From assembly GCF_042667405.1 (NCBI RefSeq), contig NZ_JBHVAL010000021.1, positions 11,505 through 75,504 of the forward strand: a DNA stretch of 64,000 nt. The letters are read 5' to 3'. Positions 51,643 through 60,173 of this stretch are shown here, one piece after another; positions within the stretch are counted from its first letter, which is position 1, and each line of letters starts with the position of its first letter. The notes beneath the pieces were generated by a model. That model worked only from the letters and a program-made list of their open reading frames with translations, did no database searches and was not told the DNA's origin. Made by a program: the position numbers and the translations under genes. Source of the stretch: Arthrobacter sp042667405 (lineage in GTDB: Bacteria > Actinomycetota > Actinomycetes > Actinomycetales > Micrococcaceae).

Positions 51643-52620
51643 TCAGGCAGGACGCAAGGACGTGAGACCGCCGTCGTTCAGTATGCGCGCAAAGGCGCGG
51701 GGGTCCATCATCTCTGCCCAGCCCCACCGGATGACGGTCAAGCCCAGAGCCCGCAGACCATTTTCGCGGGCCTTTTCGGCCATGACTGCCTGCTGAATGG
51801 TCTGGTCTCCCCGGATTTTATTCCTCAGGTACTTGCCGTTGCCGTCAAATTCCCCCACGAGGTCGAGTTCCGGCCACCAGAAATCCGTTCGTGCTGTTCG
51901 TCCGTTCCGCAATGTAAAAGAGCCTTGAAGAGTGGGGGCGGGGAAGTTGAGCAGGATCATCCGGGCCCGGCTCATGGATTCCCCTACCGACTCCGACTTG
52001 TCTGTGGACAGTTCGAGGACCGTGCTGGCCCGACGCCGTCGTGACTGACTCGTGAGCACGGCCATAGCGTCAGCAAGTTCGTCAACGCCCGACGGCTGAC
52101 CCCAGGCCCTTTCCTTGTCCCAATCGTCGACTTCGGGAGCTTTGCCCCGGGCTTTGTCTCGTCGGCTGGAGTCCACAACCGCCAATGCCTCGGCAAAATT
52201 CAGAGTGGCAGCCAGCTCCGCAGTGGTGCGCACTTTGTTCGTGACCTGGAAGTCGCCAAGCCTGGCAACAGCGACGTCACGGGACCCGAAGCTTCTACGG
52301 ATCCCGTGTTTTGATCGACCACCTGTGGGATCTGAAGTGACGGTGCACAGGTGCTTTGGAACACCAACTACGCCGAGCCCCCAGAGGAGTGCCGCCGTCT
52401 GCAGGTTGAAAATGGGCGTCAACCTTGCCGTGTTGACCAGCGCCGCTGCGTGGAGCCCGTGCCGCTGACGGTTGTTGAGCTCCGCCCAGTAAGCAGCCCG
52501 GACATATGTGCCTCGTCGGACCCGGACAAGCTCGCCGCGTTTGGCACGTTTGGCGAGTTGGCGTGCGTCCTGTCCAATACGAGTCGCATCTGTGGCGAGT
52601 ATGAGTTCTTGTAGGACCAT
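51643..52620 (-). CDS. AbiEi-like winged-helix domain fused to a DUF559/Vsr-like nuclease domain
   Basis: The 325-residue protein starts with a winged-helix/AbiEi-antitoxin-like N-terminus (ARQLAKRAKRGELVRVRRGT followed by YVRAAYW). A central region is typical of chromosomal AbiEi-like proteins (IFNLQTAALLWGLG). The C-terminal PD-(D/E)xK-like domain contains DFWWPELDLVGEFDGNGKY, QAVMAEKARENGLRALG and VIRWGWAEM. No AbiEii nucleotidyltransferase toxin gene is adjacent, so it is not an obvious toxin-antitoxin pair. The start codon sits inside a perfect palindrome. Confidence 0.7.
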   Translation of the reverse strand: MVLQELILATDATRIGQDARQLAKRAKRGELVRVRRGTYVRAAYWAELNNRQRHGLHAAALVNTARLTPIFNLQTAALLWGLGVVGVPKHLCTVTSDPTGGRSKHGIRRSFGSRDVAVARLGDFQVTNKVRTTAELAATLNFAEALAVVDSSRRDKARGKAPEVDDWDKERAWGQPSGVDELADAMAVLTSQSRRRRASTVLELSTDKSESVGESMSRARMILLNFPAPTLQGSFTLRNGRTARTDFWWPELDLVGEFDGNGKYLRNKIRGDQTIQQAVMAEKARENGLRALGLTVIRWGWAEMMDPRAFARILNDGGLTSLRPA

Positions 52621-52629
52621 GGGTCCTAC
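52611..52629. promoter_or_regulatory. perfect palindrome embracing the start codon of the AbiEi-like gene
   Basis: GTAGGACC-ATG-GGTCCTAC is a perfect 8-bp inverted repeat whose centre overlaps the gene's initiator ATG on the reverse strand. AbiEi proteins are known to bind inverted repeats at their own promoter, so autoregulation is plausible. The palindrome could also hide the start codon in the RNA. Confidence 0.5.
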
Positions 52630-53095
52630 GCTTCCCCCAGTTGTCCTGGGCCGAAAGCTACAGCTTGGTCTATGTGGAAAAGCACCGCCGGGATTCGGGT
52701 GGAAAGACTACGCGGCGCACCAAAAATTGGTGATGGCTGGCCAACGCACGTCCTGTGGACGCGGCCCTTTCCGCCAACCGCGCCCCTTGTTCACTCTCTC
52801 CGCGCCCGTTGCCGCCGTTCGCACCAGTGGTTACGGGCGCGAACGGCGCGAAGGGGTGCGCGGTCCGGAGGGGCGGGCGGGCCAATGGGCGCGGAGCTGA
52901 AACATCGCGAGCAACAAACCCTGTCCCGGCGAGCCCACGGCGAGTATCCTGTGTACGCCCAGAGGGAACTTTTGGACTTTCCAGTGCGTGAATTACTGGG
53001 AACGGTGTATAGCTTGAAACCGAAGCAGCACCACTCGCGCGCAGAAGTTGCGCCTTGCAGCACTACCAGGAGGGACGGGGCAAAACCCCGATCAG
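52621..53095. other. 475-bp intergenic region with a reverse-orientation repeat copy
   Basis: No gene is supported. Bases 52801-52860, read in reverse, match the hairpin core of the 49821-50646 locus (CGCACCCCTT at one end, then GCGCCCGTAACCACTGGTGC) and fold with arms CGCCGTTCGC/GCGAACGGCG. A TATAGC at 53008-53013 may be the ftsH -10. The last 30 nt hold the unusual ftsH ribosome site. Confidence 0.6.
53068..53095 (+). promoter_or_regulatory. ftsH ribosome site separated from the ATG by a small hairpin
   Basis: AGGAGGG (53068-53074) is a strong Shine-Dalgarno sequence but lies about 21 nt from ATG 53096, too far for normal use. Between them GGGG-CAAAA-CCCC (53077-53089) can fold. Folding would shorten the effective distance to about 9 nt. 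No nearer ribosome site is present. Confidence 0.5.
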
Positions 53096-55165
53096 ATGAA
53101 AGCTAAGAGTTTCTTCAAGGGCCCGGGCATCTGGATTGTTGTCGTCGTTGGCTTGCTCCTGGTGGCATTCGCAACACTGGCTCCGGGCGGTTCCACACGC
53201 ATTGACACCAAGGATGGCCTCGAACTCCTTTCCCAGAGCGGCAAGGTGGAGCAGGCCAAGATTTTCGACGCCGAGAACCGCGTCGACCTGGTGCTCAAGG
53301 ACAACCTCAACCTGGACGGACAGGACAAGGGCAAGAACGTCCAGTTCTTCTACGTCACGGACCGTGGTCCCGACGTCGTTAAGGCTGTCACCAACGCCAA
53401 CCCGGACAAGGGATTCACCGACCAGCCCGTAGAGAACAACTGGTTCTCCGGCCTGTTCTCGCTGCTCATCCCGGTGCTGCTGCTGGGTGTGCTCTTCTGG
53501 TTCCTCCTTTCCCGCATGCAGGGTGGCGGCTCCAAGGTGATGCAGTTCGGCAAGTCCAAGGCCAAGCTGGTCAATAAGGACATGCCCCAAGTGACCTTCG
53601 CCGATGTTGCCGGTGCTGACGAAGCCGTGGAAGAGCTCCAGGAAATCAAGGAGTTCCTCCAGGAACCGGCCAAGTTCCAGGCTGTTGGCGCCAAGATCCC
53701 CAAGGGCGTTCTGCTCTACGGCCCTCCAGGCACCGGTAAGACGTTGCTGGCCCGTGCTGTTGCCGGTGAAGCCGGTGTTCCGTTCTTCTCCATTTCGGGC
53801 TCGGACTTCGTGGAGATGTTCGTCGGCGTGGGCGCTTCCCGCGTCCGCGACCTCTTCGAGCAGGCCAAGGCAAGTTCCCCTGCCATCATCTTCGTGGACG
53901 AGATCGACGCCGTCGGCCGTCACCGTGGTGCCGGAATCGGTGGCGGAAACGACGAGCGCGAGCAGACCCTGAACCAGCTCCTTGTGGAGATGGACGGCTT
54001 CGACGTCAAGACCAACGTCATCCTGATTGCTGCCACCAACCGTCCCGACGTCCTGGACCCCGCACTGCTGCGGCCAGGCCGCTTCGACCGTCAAATCACC
54101 GTGGAAGCCCCGGACATGGTGGGCCGCGAGCAGATCCTCAACGTCCACGCCAAGGGCAAGCCGATGGCACCAGGGATCGACCTCAGGGCTGTCGCCAAGA
54201 AGACTCCCGGCTACACCGGTGCCGACCTGGCCAACGTCCTGAACGAGGCCGCGCTGCTGACTGCCCGTTCAAACGCCAACCTGATCGACGACCGCGCCCT
54301 GGACGAGGCCATTGACCGCGTCATGGCCGGCCCCCAGAAGCGCAGCCGCGTGATGAAGGAACTCGAGCGCAAGATCACCGCGTACCACGAAGGTGGCCAC
54401 GCGCTGGTGGCAGCAGCACTGCGGAACTCCGCCCCGGTCACCAAGATCACCATCCTTCCCCGCGGCCGCGCCCTCGGCTACACCATGGTGATCCCCGAGG
54501 ACGACAAGTACTCGGTCACCCGCAACGAACTGCTGGACCAGATGGCCTACGCCATGGGCGGCCGCGTCGCCGAGGAAATCGTCTTCCACGACCCCTCCAC
54601 GGGTGCCTCCAACGACATCGAAAAGGCCACCTCCACGGCCCGCAAGATGGTCACCCAGTACGGCATGAGCGAACGCGTTGGTGCTGTGAAGCTGGGCCAA
54701 GGTGGCGGTGAGCCGTTCCTTGGACGTGACGCTGCCCAGGAGCGGAACTTCTCTGACCAGATCGCATATGTCGTGGACGAAGAAGTTCGTCGCCTGATCG
54801 ACCAGGCACATGACGAGGCGTACGCCATCCTCACGGAAAACCGGGACATCCTGGACCGCCTGGCGCTGGAACTCCTGGAACGGGAAACACTGAACCAGAC
54901 CGAGATCGCCGAGATCTTCCACGACATCCGCAAGCGCGACTTCCGCGAGATCTGGCTGTCCAAGGAATCCCGGCCGGTCCAGTCGATTCCGCCGGTGGAA
55001 ACCCGCGCCGAAAAGGCCGAGCGCGAAGCCCAGGAGGAAGCCAAGAAGGCCCGTTTGGACGAGCCGCTGGACGTTGTAGCTCCGCACGCCCAAGGCGTCA
55101 GCAGCCAGGATTCCTTCCAGGCCCCGCAGCCCGACGGCGGCAACGACCACCCACATCACGGCTAA
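53096..55165 (+). CDS. ftsH: ATP-dependent zinc metalloprotease FtsH
   Basis: The 689-residue membrane-anchored AAA+ protease degrades misfolded or short-lived membrane and cytosolic proteins as a hexamer. TM1 (GIWIVVVVGLLLVAFATLAP) and TM2 (FSLLIPVLLLGVLFWFLLS) flank an extracytoplasmic domain. Walker A GPPGTGKT is at 209-216, Walker B is IIFVDEIDAV, and the zinc site HEGGH is at 431-435. The charged C-terminal tail is normal for actinobacteria. It is first of the ftsH-folate run. The frame opens upstream at TTG 53048, but similarity begins at ATG 53096. Confidence 0.97.
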   Translation: MKAKSFFKGPGIWIVVVVGLLLVAFATLAPGGSTRIDTKDGLELLSQSGKVEQAKIFDAENRVDLVLKDNLNLDGQDKGKNVQFFYVTDRGPDVVKAVTNANPDKGFTDQPVENNWFSGLFSLLIPVLLLGVLFWFLLSRMQGGGSKVMQFGKSKAKLVNKDMPQVTFADVAGADEAVEELQEIKEFLQEPAKFQAVGAKIPKGVLLYGPPGTGKTLLARAVAGEAGVPFFSISGSDFVEMFVGVGASRVRDLFEQAKASSPAIIFVDEIDAVGRHRGAGIGGGNDEREQTLNQLLVEMDGFDVKTNVILIAATNRPDVLDPALLRPGRFDRQITVEAPDMVGREQILNVHAKGKPMAPGIDLRAVAKKTPGYTGADLANVLNEAALLTARSNANLIDDRALDEAIDRVMAGPQKRSRVMKELERKITAYHEGGHALVAAALRNSAPVTKITILPRGRALGYTMVIPEDDKYSVTRNELLDQMAYAMGGRVAEEIVFHDPSTGASNDIEKATSTARKMVTQYGMSERVGAVKLGQGGGEPFLGRDAAQERNFSDQIAYVVDEEVRRLIDQAHDEAYAILTENRDILDRLALELLERETLNQTEIAEIFHDIRKRDFREIWLSKESRPVQSIPPVETRAEKAEREAQEEAKKARLDEPLDVVAPHAQGVSSQDSFQAPQPDGGNDHPHHG

Positions 55166-55175
55166 GCTTTCTGCT

Positions 55176-55808
55176 GTGACTCATTTCGACGACGACGACC
55201 TCGCCGCCGCCCACGGTTCCGCCGCGGGCTCCAAGGCCCACTCCAAGGTGGACCGCCCGCGCATCGAAGCGGCTGTCCGGGAAATCCTCCTGGCCATTGG
55301 CGAAGACCCTGACCGTGGCGGCCTGCAGGACACGCCAAAGCGCGTGGCCAAGGCCTACGCGGAGGTCTTCGCGGGACTCCACCAGCACCCGGCTGACGTT
55401 CTTTCCACCACGTTCGACCTCGACCATGAAGAGCTCGTCCTGGTGAAGGACATCCCCTTCTACTCCACGTGCGAGCACCACCTTGTGCCGTTCCACGGAG
55501 TGGCCCACGTTGGTTATATTCCGTCACATGACGGCAAGGTGACCGGCCTCAGCAAGCTGGCCCGTCTGGTGGATATCTACGCGCGCCGGCCGCAGGTACA
55601 GGAGCGCCTCACCACGCAGATCGTAGAGGCCCTGGTGAACCACCTCAACCCGCGTGGGGCGATTGTCGTCGTCGAATGTGAACACATGTGCATGTCCATG
55701 CGCGGCATCCGCAAGCCGGGCGCCAAGACCGTCACCAGCGCGGTGCGCGGTCAGCTCCATGACCCGGCCACCCGCGCCGAGGCCATGAGCCTCATCATCG
55801 GAAGGTAA
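55176..55808 (+). CDS. folE: GTP cyclohydrolase I
   Basis: The 210-residue enzyme converts GTP to 7,8-dihydroneopterin triphosphate, the first step of folate synthesis. Zinc-binding and catalytic residues lie in YSTCEHHLVPFHGVAHVGYI and VVVECEHMCMSMRGIRKPG. LSKLARLVDIYARRPQVQE is conserved. The N-terminal 25 residues are Ala/Asp-rich and variable. The start is GTG 55176, 10 nt after the ftsH stop, without a strong ribosome site. It is followed by folP, folB and folK. Confidence 0.96.
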   Translation: MTHFDDDDLAAAHGSAAGSKAHSKVDRPRIEAAVREILLAIGEDPDRGGLQDTPKRVAKAYAEVFAGLHQHPADVLSTTFDLDHEELVLVKDIPFYSTCEHHLVPFHGVAHVGYIPSHDGKVTGLSKLARLVDIYARRPQVQERLTTQIVEALVNHLNPRGAIVVVECEHMCMSMRGIRKPGAKTVTSAVRGQLHDPATRAEAMSLIIGR

Positions 55809-55813
55809 GCATT

Positions 55814-56719
55814 ATGGACTCCCTCGCTGCAGCACCCGGAACCGGCCCGGCTACAAGCCCGCTGCCGGTTCTCCGTAAGCCGCGGCCGGCGGCCAGGTTC
55901 GAGGACCTGCCAACGGACCGCACGCTCGTCATGGGAATCCTCAACGTCACCCCGGATTCCTTCAGCGACGGCGGCAATCACCGCACGCCTGACTCGGCAA
56001 TCGCGCTGGGCCTGCGGATGTTCTACGCCGGAGCTGACATCATCGACGTCGGTGGCGAGTCGACGCGGTCGGGCGCCGAGCCCGTGGACCCCGAAGAAGA
56101 ACAGCGCCGCGTCCTGCCGGTGGTCCAGGCCCTGGTGAAGGCGGGTGCACTGGTCAGCATCGACACGATGCACACCTCGACGGCTGCGGCAGCCGTCGAG
56201 GCCGGTGCCGCCATCATCAACGATGTGTCCGGCCTGACCATCGAACCCGGTATGCCGGAACTCGTTGCACGCACCAAGGTCCCGTACATCCTCACGCACC
56301 GCCGTGGGGACGCCCGGACCATGGACAGCTTGACGGACTACGACAACGTAACCGAGGACGTGGTGGCCGAACTCAGCGGCGTCCGCGACAAACTGTATGC
56401 CGCAGGCGTTGCTCCGGAGCAGATCATCGTCGATCCCGGCATCGGGTTCTCCAAGAACGAGGACCAGAACTGGGAGCTGCTGAAGAACCTGGACCAGCTC
56501 TTCACCCTTGGCCACAAGGTGATGGTGGCCGCTTCCCGCAAGCGCTTCCTGGGTTCGCTTCTTACCGTGGCCGGTAAGTCGGCTGCTCCGCTGGAGCGCG
56601 ATTCCGCTACCGCAGCCATCACCGCTTTGAGTGCTGCCAAGGGCGCCTGGGCTGTCCGCGTCCACGACGTCGGTCCCAACCTTGACGCCGTCAAGGTTGC
56701 CGCCCGTATCGCCCGCTGA
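55814..56719 (+). CDS. folP: dihydropteroate synthase
   Basis: The 301-residue TIM-barrel enzyme condenses the pterin pyrophosphate with p-aminobenzoate and is the sulfonamide target. It has TLVMGILNVTPDSFSDGG near 36-53, DVGGESTRSGAEPV, the D-P-G motif in IIVDPGIGFSKNEDQN and RVHDVGPN at the end. The ribosome site GGAAGG is inside the last codons of folE, so the two are coupled. The first 30 residues are a variable Pro/Ala extension. Confidence 0.96.
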   Translation: MDSLAAAPGTGPATSPLPVLRKPRPAARFEDLPTDRTLVMGILNVTPDSFSDGGNHRTPDSAIALGLRMFYAGADIIDVGGESTRSGAEPVDPEEEQRRVLPVVQALVKAGALVSIDTMHTSTAAAAVEAGAAIINDVSGLTIEPGMPELVARTKVPYILTHRRGDARTMDSLTDYDNVTEDVVAELSGVRDKLYAAGVAPEQIIVDPGIGFSKNEDQNWELLKNLDQLFTLGHKVMVAASRKRFLGSLLTVAGKSAAPLERDSATAAITALSAAKGAWAVRVHDVGPNLDAVKVAARIAR

Positions 56720-56731
56720 TTGGATAAAGCT

Positions 56732-57091
56732 GTGGACAGGATCACGCTGACCGGCGTCACCGCCGTCGGTTATCACGGAGTGTTCGATTTCGAGCGCCGG
56801 GACGGCCAGCCCTTCGTCGTGGATGCCGTGCTGCACACGGATTTCACCCAGGCTGCCGAGACCGATGATCTGCAGTACACAGCGCATTACGGCCAGGTCG
56901 CAGAGCTGATCACCAAGCACATAGAGGGCGAGCCCTTGAACCTGATTGAAGGCCTCGCTGTGCGGATCGCCGAGGGCATCCTCGAGAACTACAACGTGGC
57001 CGCCGTCGACATCACTGTCCACAAGCCCAAGGCGCCGATCGAGGTGCCGTTCGGCGATGTGACCGTCAGCGTCCACCGGGAGCGGTCATGA
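56732..57091 (+). CDS. folB: dihydroneopterin aldolase
   Basis: The 119-residue enzyme cleaves dihydroneopterin to hydroxymethyl-dihydropterin. It has RITLTGVTAVGYHGVFDFER at the N-terminus, FVVDAVLHTD in the middle and ITVHKPKAPIEVPFGDVTVSV at the C-terminus, all typical. GTG 56732 gives the normal length. TTG 56720 directly after the folP stop is the alternative. Its stop overlaps the folK start (ATGA). Confidence 0.94.
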   Translation: MDRITLTGVTAVGYHGVFDFERRDGQPFVVDAVLHTDFTQAAETDDLQYTAHYGQVAELITKHIEGEPLNLIEGLAVRIAEGILENYNVAAVDITVHKPKAPIEVPFGDVTVSVHRERS

Positions 57092-57627
57092 GCTCTGGCT
57101 ATACCAAGGCCATTTTGGCGTTGGGCAGCAACCTGGGGGAGCGCAACGACACCCTGTCCACTGCTGTCGCGGATTTGGTTGACCCGCCGGAGGTCCGCCT
57201 TCTGGGGGTTTCGCCGGTGGTTCAGACCAAGCCCGTCGGTGGGCCGGAGGGCCAGCCTGATTTTTTGAACATGGTCATGGCGGTGGAAACCACGCTTACC
57301 CCGCTGGAGCTCCTGAAGCACTGCAACGAGGTGGAAGAAAAGCATCACCGTACGCGTGAAGTGCGCTGGGGTCCACGGACGCTGGACGTGGACATCATCG
57401 TGTTCGGTGACTTTGTGAGCGACGATCCCGTTCTCACCATTCCGCACCCCAGGGCAGCCGAACGGGCCTTCGTGCTCTACCCGTGGTCGCTGCTTGAACC
57501 GCACGCCGAGCTGGAGGGCCGGAGCGTGGCCGAGCTGGCCGCCGTCGCTGCTGACATGCCGGACATCCGCAGGTTTGACGGCTATGGCGATGTCGCCGGC
57601 ATCCCGGCGACAGGGGCGGTGGAGTAG
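57088..57627 (+). CDS. folK: HPPK: hydroxymethyldihydropterin pyrophosphokinase
   Basis: The 179-residue kinase pyrophosphorylates 6-hydroxymethyl-7,8-dihydropterin to give the FolP substrate. LALGSNLGERNDTLSTAV at the N-terminus, VVQTKPVGGPEGQPDFLNMV and the signature RWGPRTLDVDIIVFGD are diagnostic. PHPRAAERAFVLYPW follows. ATG overlaps folB. It completes the folE-P-B-K set in pathway-unit order. Confidence 0.96.
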   Translation: MSSGYTKAILALGSNLGERNDTLSTAVADLVDPPEVRLLGVSPVVQTKPVGGPEGQPDFLNMVMAVETTLTPLELLKHCNEVEEKHHRTREVRWGPRTLDVDIIVFGDFVSDDPVLTIPHPRAAERAFVLYPWSLLEPHAELEGRSVAELAAVAADMPDIRRFDGYGDVAGIPATGAVE

Positions 57628-57629
57628 CC

Positions 57630-58151
57630 ATGAAAGCCATGCGCCCAGTGGTTTTGGTGCTCATCGCCGTCATTGCTGCCGTCATCGGGTGGTTGGCAAC
57701 GTTGTCCACCAACCGCTTCAGCATGCCCACTCCGGTCCTGCCGACGTCGGCACTGGTCACCATGGGCGTTATTGCCGGGCTCACGCTCTTTATGGGTGTG
57801 CGGGTCCTGCGCTGGCGGAACGGCAAGAAGAAGAACCTGCTGAACCCGATCCTTGCTGCAAGGACGCTGATCCTTGCCCAGGCGTGCGCTTACGCGGGAA
57901 CGCTCCTCCTTGGCTGGCATGCCGGAATTGCCGTGGATCTTTTGCGGATCGGCACCTTGCGCAGCGGTGAAGGCATCCTGTGGAACGCGCTGCTGATGGG
58001 CGGAGGCGGCGTGGTGATGGTGGTCGTCGGGCTCGTGGTGGAGCGTTTCTGCCGTATACCGCCGGAGGATATCGAGGGCGGCACTTCCGGTCCGGAAACC
58101 CGCCGCGGAGAGACCAAAGGCGAAGGCGAATATGCATACCGAGGCGATTGA
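57630..58151 (+). CDS. DUF3180 membrane protein
   Basis: The 173-residue actinobacterial membrane protein has four hydrophobic helices: PVVLVLIAVIAAVIGWLATL, LPTSALVTMGVIAGLTLFMG, a helix through AQACAYAGTLLLGWHAGIAV, and LLMGGGGVVMVVVGLVVERF. The basic loop is RWRNGKKKNLLNP. The family regularly follows folK in this phylum, but its function is unknown. Its end overlaps the next gene by 20 bp. Confidence 0.86.
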   Translation: MKAMRPVVLVLIAVIAAVIGWLATLSTNRFSMPTPVLPTSALVTMGVIAGLTLFMGVRVLRWRNGKKKNLLNPILAARTLILAQACAYAGTLLLGWHAGIAVDLLRIGTLRSGEGILWNALLMGGGGVVMVVVGLVVERFCRIPPEDIEGGTSGPETRRGETKGEGEYAYRGD

Positions 58152-58644
58152 CCCTCCCGGCGTCCAGTGGCTGCGGGTTTCCCCGAAGTACGTCACCGTC
58201 CGTTTGGTGGAGTGGGCCATCGGCAACCTGGTGATGCTGGCCGTTCTTAGCCTGCCGCTTGTGTTCGTGCTTCTGGGTTGGTGGCGTTGGCCGCCCTTGT
58301 GGTTGGCGATCGCAGTCCCCGCGGTGATGTTGGTGCTGGCGCTGTGGCGCCTGGTGCTGATTCCGCGTCAAGTGCGGGCCATCGGTTACGCCGAACGCGA
58401 CGATGATCTGCTCATCCGCCGGGGCATTTTTTTCCAGCGCACTATGGTGGTTCCCTACGGCCGGATGCAGTACGTCGATGTCGCCGTCGGTCCTGTTGAG
58501 CGCAGCCTGGGGCTGTGCACCCTGAAACTCCACACGGCTTCGACGGGAACAAACGCGCATCTTCCTGGCCTTCCAGCGCAGGAAGGTGCCCGCTTGCGGG
58601 AGCAGCTCTCGGCCCGCGGAGAAGCCAGGCTGGCCGGGCTGTGA
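58132..58644 (+). CDS. bacterial PH-domain membrane protein (YdbS-like)
   Basis: The 170-residue protein has two N-terminal TM helices (WAIGNLVMLAVLSLPLVFVL; PLWLAIAVPAVMLVLALWRL) and one bacterial PH (DUF304) domain: RAIGYAERDDDLLIRRGIFF, VPYGRMQYVDVAVGPVERS and LGLCTLKLHTAST. It is the short partner of the YdbS/YdbT pair whose function is not settled. It overlaps both neighbours, with a GTGA overlap at its end. Confidence 0.86.
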   Translation: MHTEAIDPPGVQWLRVSPKYVTVRLVEWAIGNLVMLAVLSLPLVFVLLGWWRWPPLWLAIAVPAVMLVLALWRLVLIPRQVRAIGYAERDDDLLIRRGIFFQRTMVVPYGRMQYVDVAVGPVERSLGLCTLKLHTASTGTNAHLPGLPAQEGARLREQLSARGEARLAGL

Positions 58645-60173
58645 GCCCTGGAGAGCCAGTGACGGTGTTGCCGGATCAGGCGGTCGACGGCGGCTGGCAG
58701 CGGGTCCACCCTGCGTCACCGTTCGTGCGCGGCTGGGTGGCCTTGGCCGCCGTCGGATTCTTCTTTGGGCGCGATGCCTTCGAGCGGATGCTGCAGGGCC
58801 GGGACTTCGTTGACCCGACTTTGAGCGGCAGGGTCCCATGGCTGCTGGCCGCAGGCGGCGTGGTGCTGCTGCTGACGGTGGGTGGCTTCATCCTCAGCTG
58901 GTATTTCACGCGCTACCAGGTGGCCGAGGGCTTTGTCCGCGTGAACACCGGCTTCCTGTTCAAGCAGCAGCGGCAGGCCCGCCTGGATCGGGTGCAGGCC
59001 ATCGATATTGTGCAGCCCCTTTTGGCGCGGATCTTCGGTCTCGCGGAACTCAAGTTTGAGGTGGCCGACGCCGGTGAGTCGGCCGTGCGGCTGGCTTACC
59101 TCCCGGTGGAGCAGGCCAAGCAGCTGCGCGCCACCATCCTTGCCCGTGCGGCGGGCGTGGTCAGCGAACCTGGCTCGACCCAGGAAGTCCCGGAAGCGCC
59201 GGAGCATGTTGTGTTGTCGGTCCCGCCCGGGCGCCTTCTCGGTTCCCTATTGCTAAGCGAACAGACCGTGGGCATCCTCCTCGGCGCCGCAGCGGTGGTT
59301 TCAATGAGCGTTCTCCTGGATAACACGGCCATTTTCCTGGCGCTCATTCCTGCCATTTTGGGTATTGGCGCCTCATATTGGAGTGCGTTCAACAAGGGCT
59401 ACAACTTCACTGCCGCCATTTCCCCTGACGGCATCCGGCTCCGCTATGGCTTGCTGGATACGCAGGCCCAGACGTTGCCTCCGGGCCGGATCCAGGCCGT
59501 GATGGTGAGGCAGCCTCCCATTTGGAGGATTTTTGGCTGGTACCGCATGCACGTCAACGTAGCCGGTTATGGTGCGGCGGGCAGCACCGAGGGCGCGGCC
59601 CGCACCATGTTGCTCCCGGTGGGGATGAAGTCCGACGCCCTGCGGATGCTGTCGTTGGTATTGCCGGATCCCGGTGTTGATAGTCCCGAGGCCGTGTTCA
59701 TTGCGGGTCTGGAAGGGCTCGCGCCGGCCTCTGGCAGCGCTTCCCGGACTGACGGATTCGTCACTACGCCGCGTCGTGCCTGGCTGCTGGCTCCGCTGGG
59801 GTGGCGCCGTAACGGCTTCCTCGCCACAGGCACTGCGCTGCTGATCCGGTCCGGCCGGTGGTGGCGCACGCTGGTGGTGGTTCCGCACCAGCGCACCCAA
59901 TCCATGGCCTTGCAGCAAGGTCCCCTGGCCCGCCGTTTCGGCGTGGCCGATCTTGTCCTCCACACCACGGCCGGTCCAGTCATGCCAAGGGTGTTCCAAG
60001 CGGGAGTGCCGCAGGCGGTGGAACTTTTCGACCAGCAGGCGGCCCGCGCCCGGGAGGCGCGCAAACGGCAGACCAGTGAGCAGTGGCTGGCGCAGGTGGC
60101 GCCGCAGGCTCCCGAGGTTGCGGCAGCAGCCCAACCCCAACACATCAACCAGGAGGACCGACTCGATGGCTAA
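58641..60173 (+). CDS. bacterial PH-domain membrane protein (YdbT-like)
   Basis: The 510-residue partner of the preceding gene has paired TM helices and repeated DUF304 PH domains. The first shows FVRVNTGFLFKQQRQARLDR then VQAIDIVQPLLARIFGLAEL. The second shows GIRLRYGLLDTQAQTLPPGR and IQAVMVRQPPIWRIFGWYRM. The third shows TALLIRSGRWWRTLVVVPH. It starts at GTG 58641, overlapping the previous stop. The C-terminal tail is Ala/Gln-rich. It overlaps the next gene by 8 nt. Confidence 0.87.
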   Translation: MSPGEPVTVLPDQAVDGGWQRVHPASPFVRGWVALAAVGFFFGRDAFERMLQGRDFVDPTLSGRVPWLLAAGGVVLLLTVGGFILSWYFTRYQVAEGFVRVNTGFLFKQQRQARLDRVQAIDIVQPLLARIFGLAELKFEVADAGESAVRLAYLPVEQAKQLRATILARAAGVVSEPGSTQEVPEAPEHVVLSVPPGRLLGSLLLSEQTVGILLGAAAVVSMSVLLDNTAIFLALIPAILGIGASYWSAFNKGYNFTAAISPDGIRLRYGLLDTQAQTLPPGRIQAVMVRQPPIWRIFGWYRMHVNVAGYGAAGSTEGAARTMLLPVGMKSDALRMLSLVLPDPGVDSPEAVFIAGLEGLAPASGSASRTDGFVTTPRRAWLLAPLGWRRNGFLATGTALLIRSGRWWRTLVVVPHQRTQSMALQQGPLARRFGVADLVLHTTAGPVMPRVFQAGVPQAVELFDQQAARAREARKRQTSEQWLAQVAPQAPEVAAAAQPQHINQEDRLDG

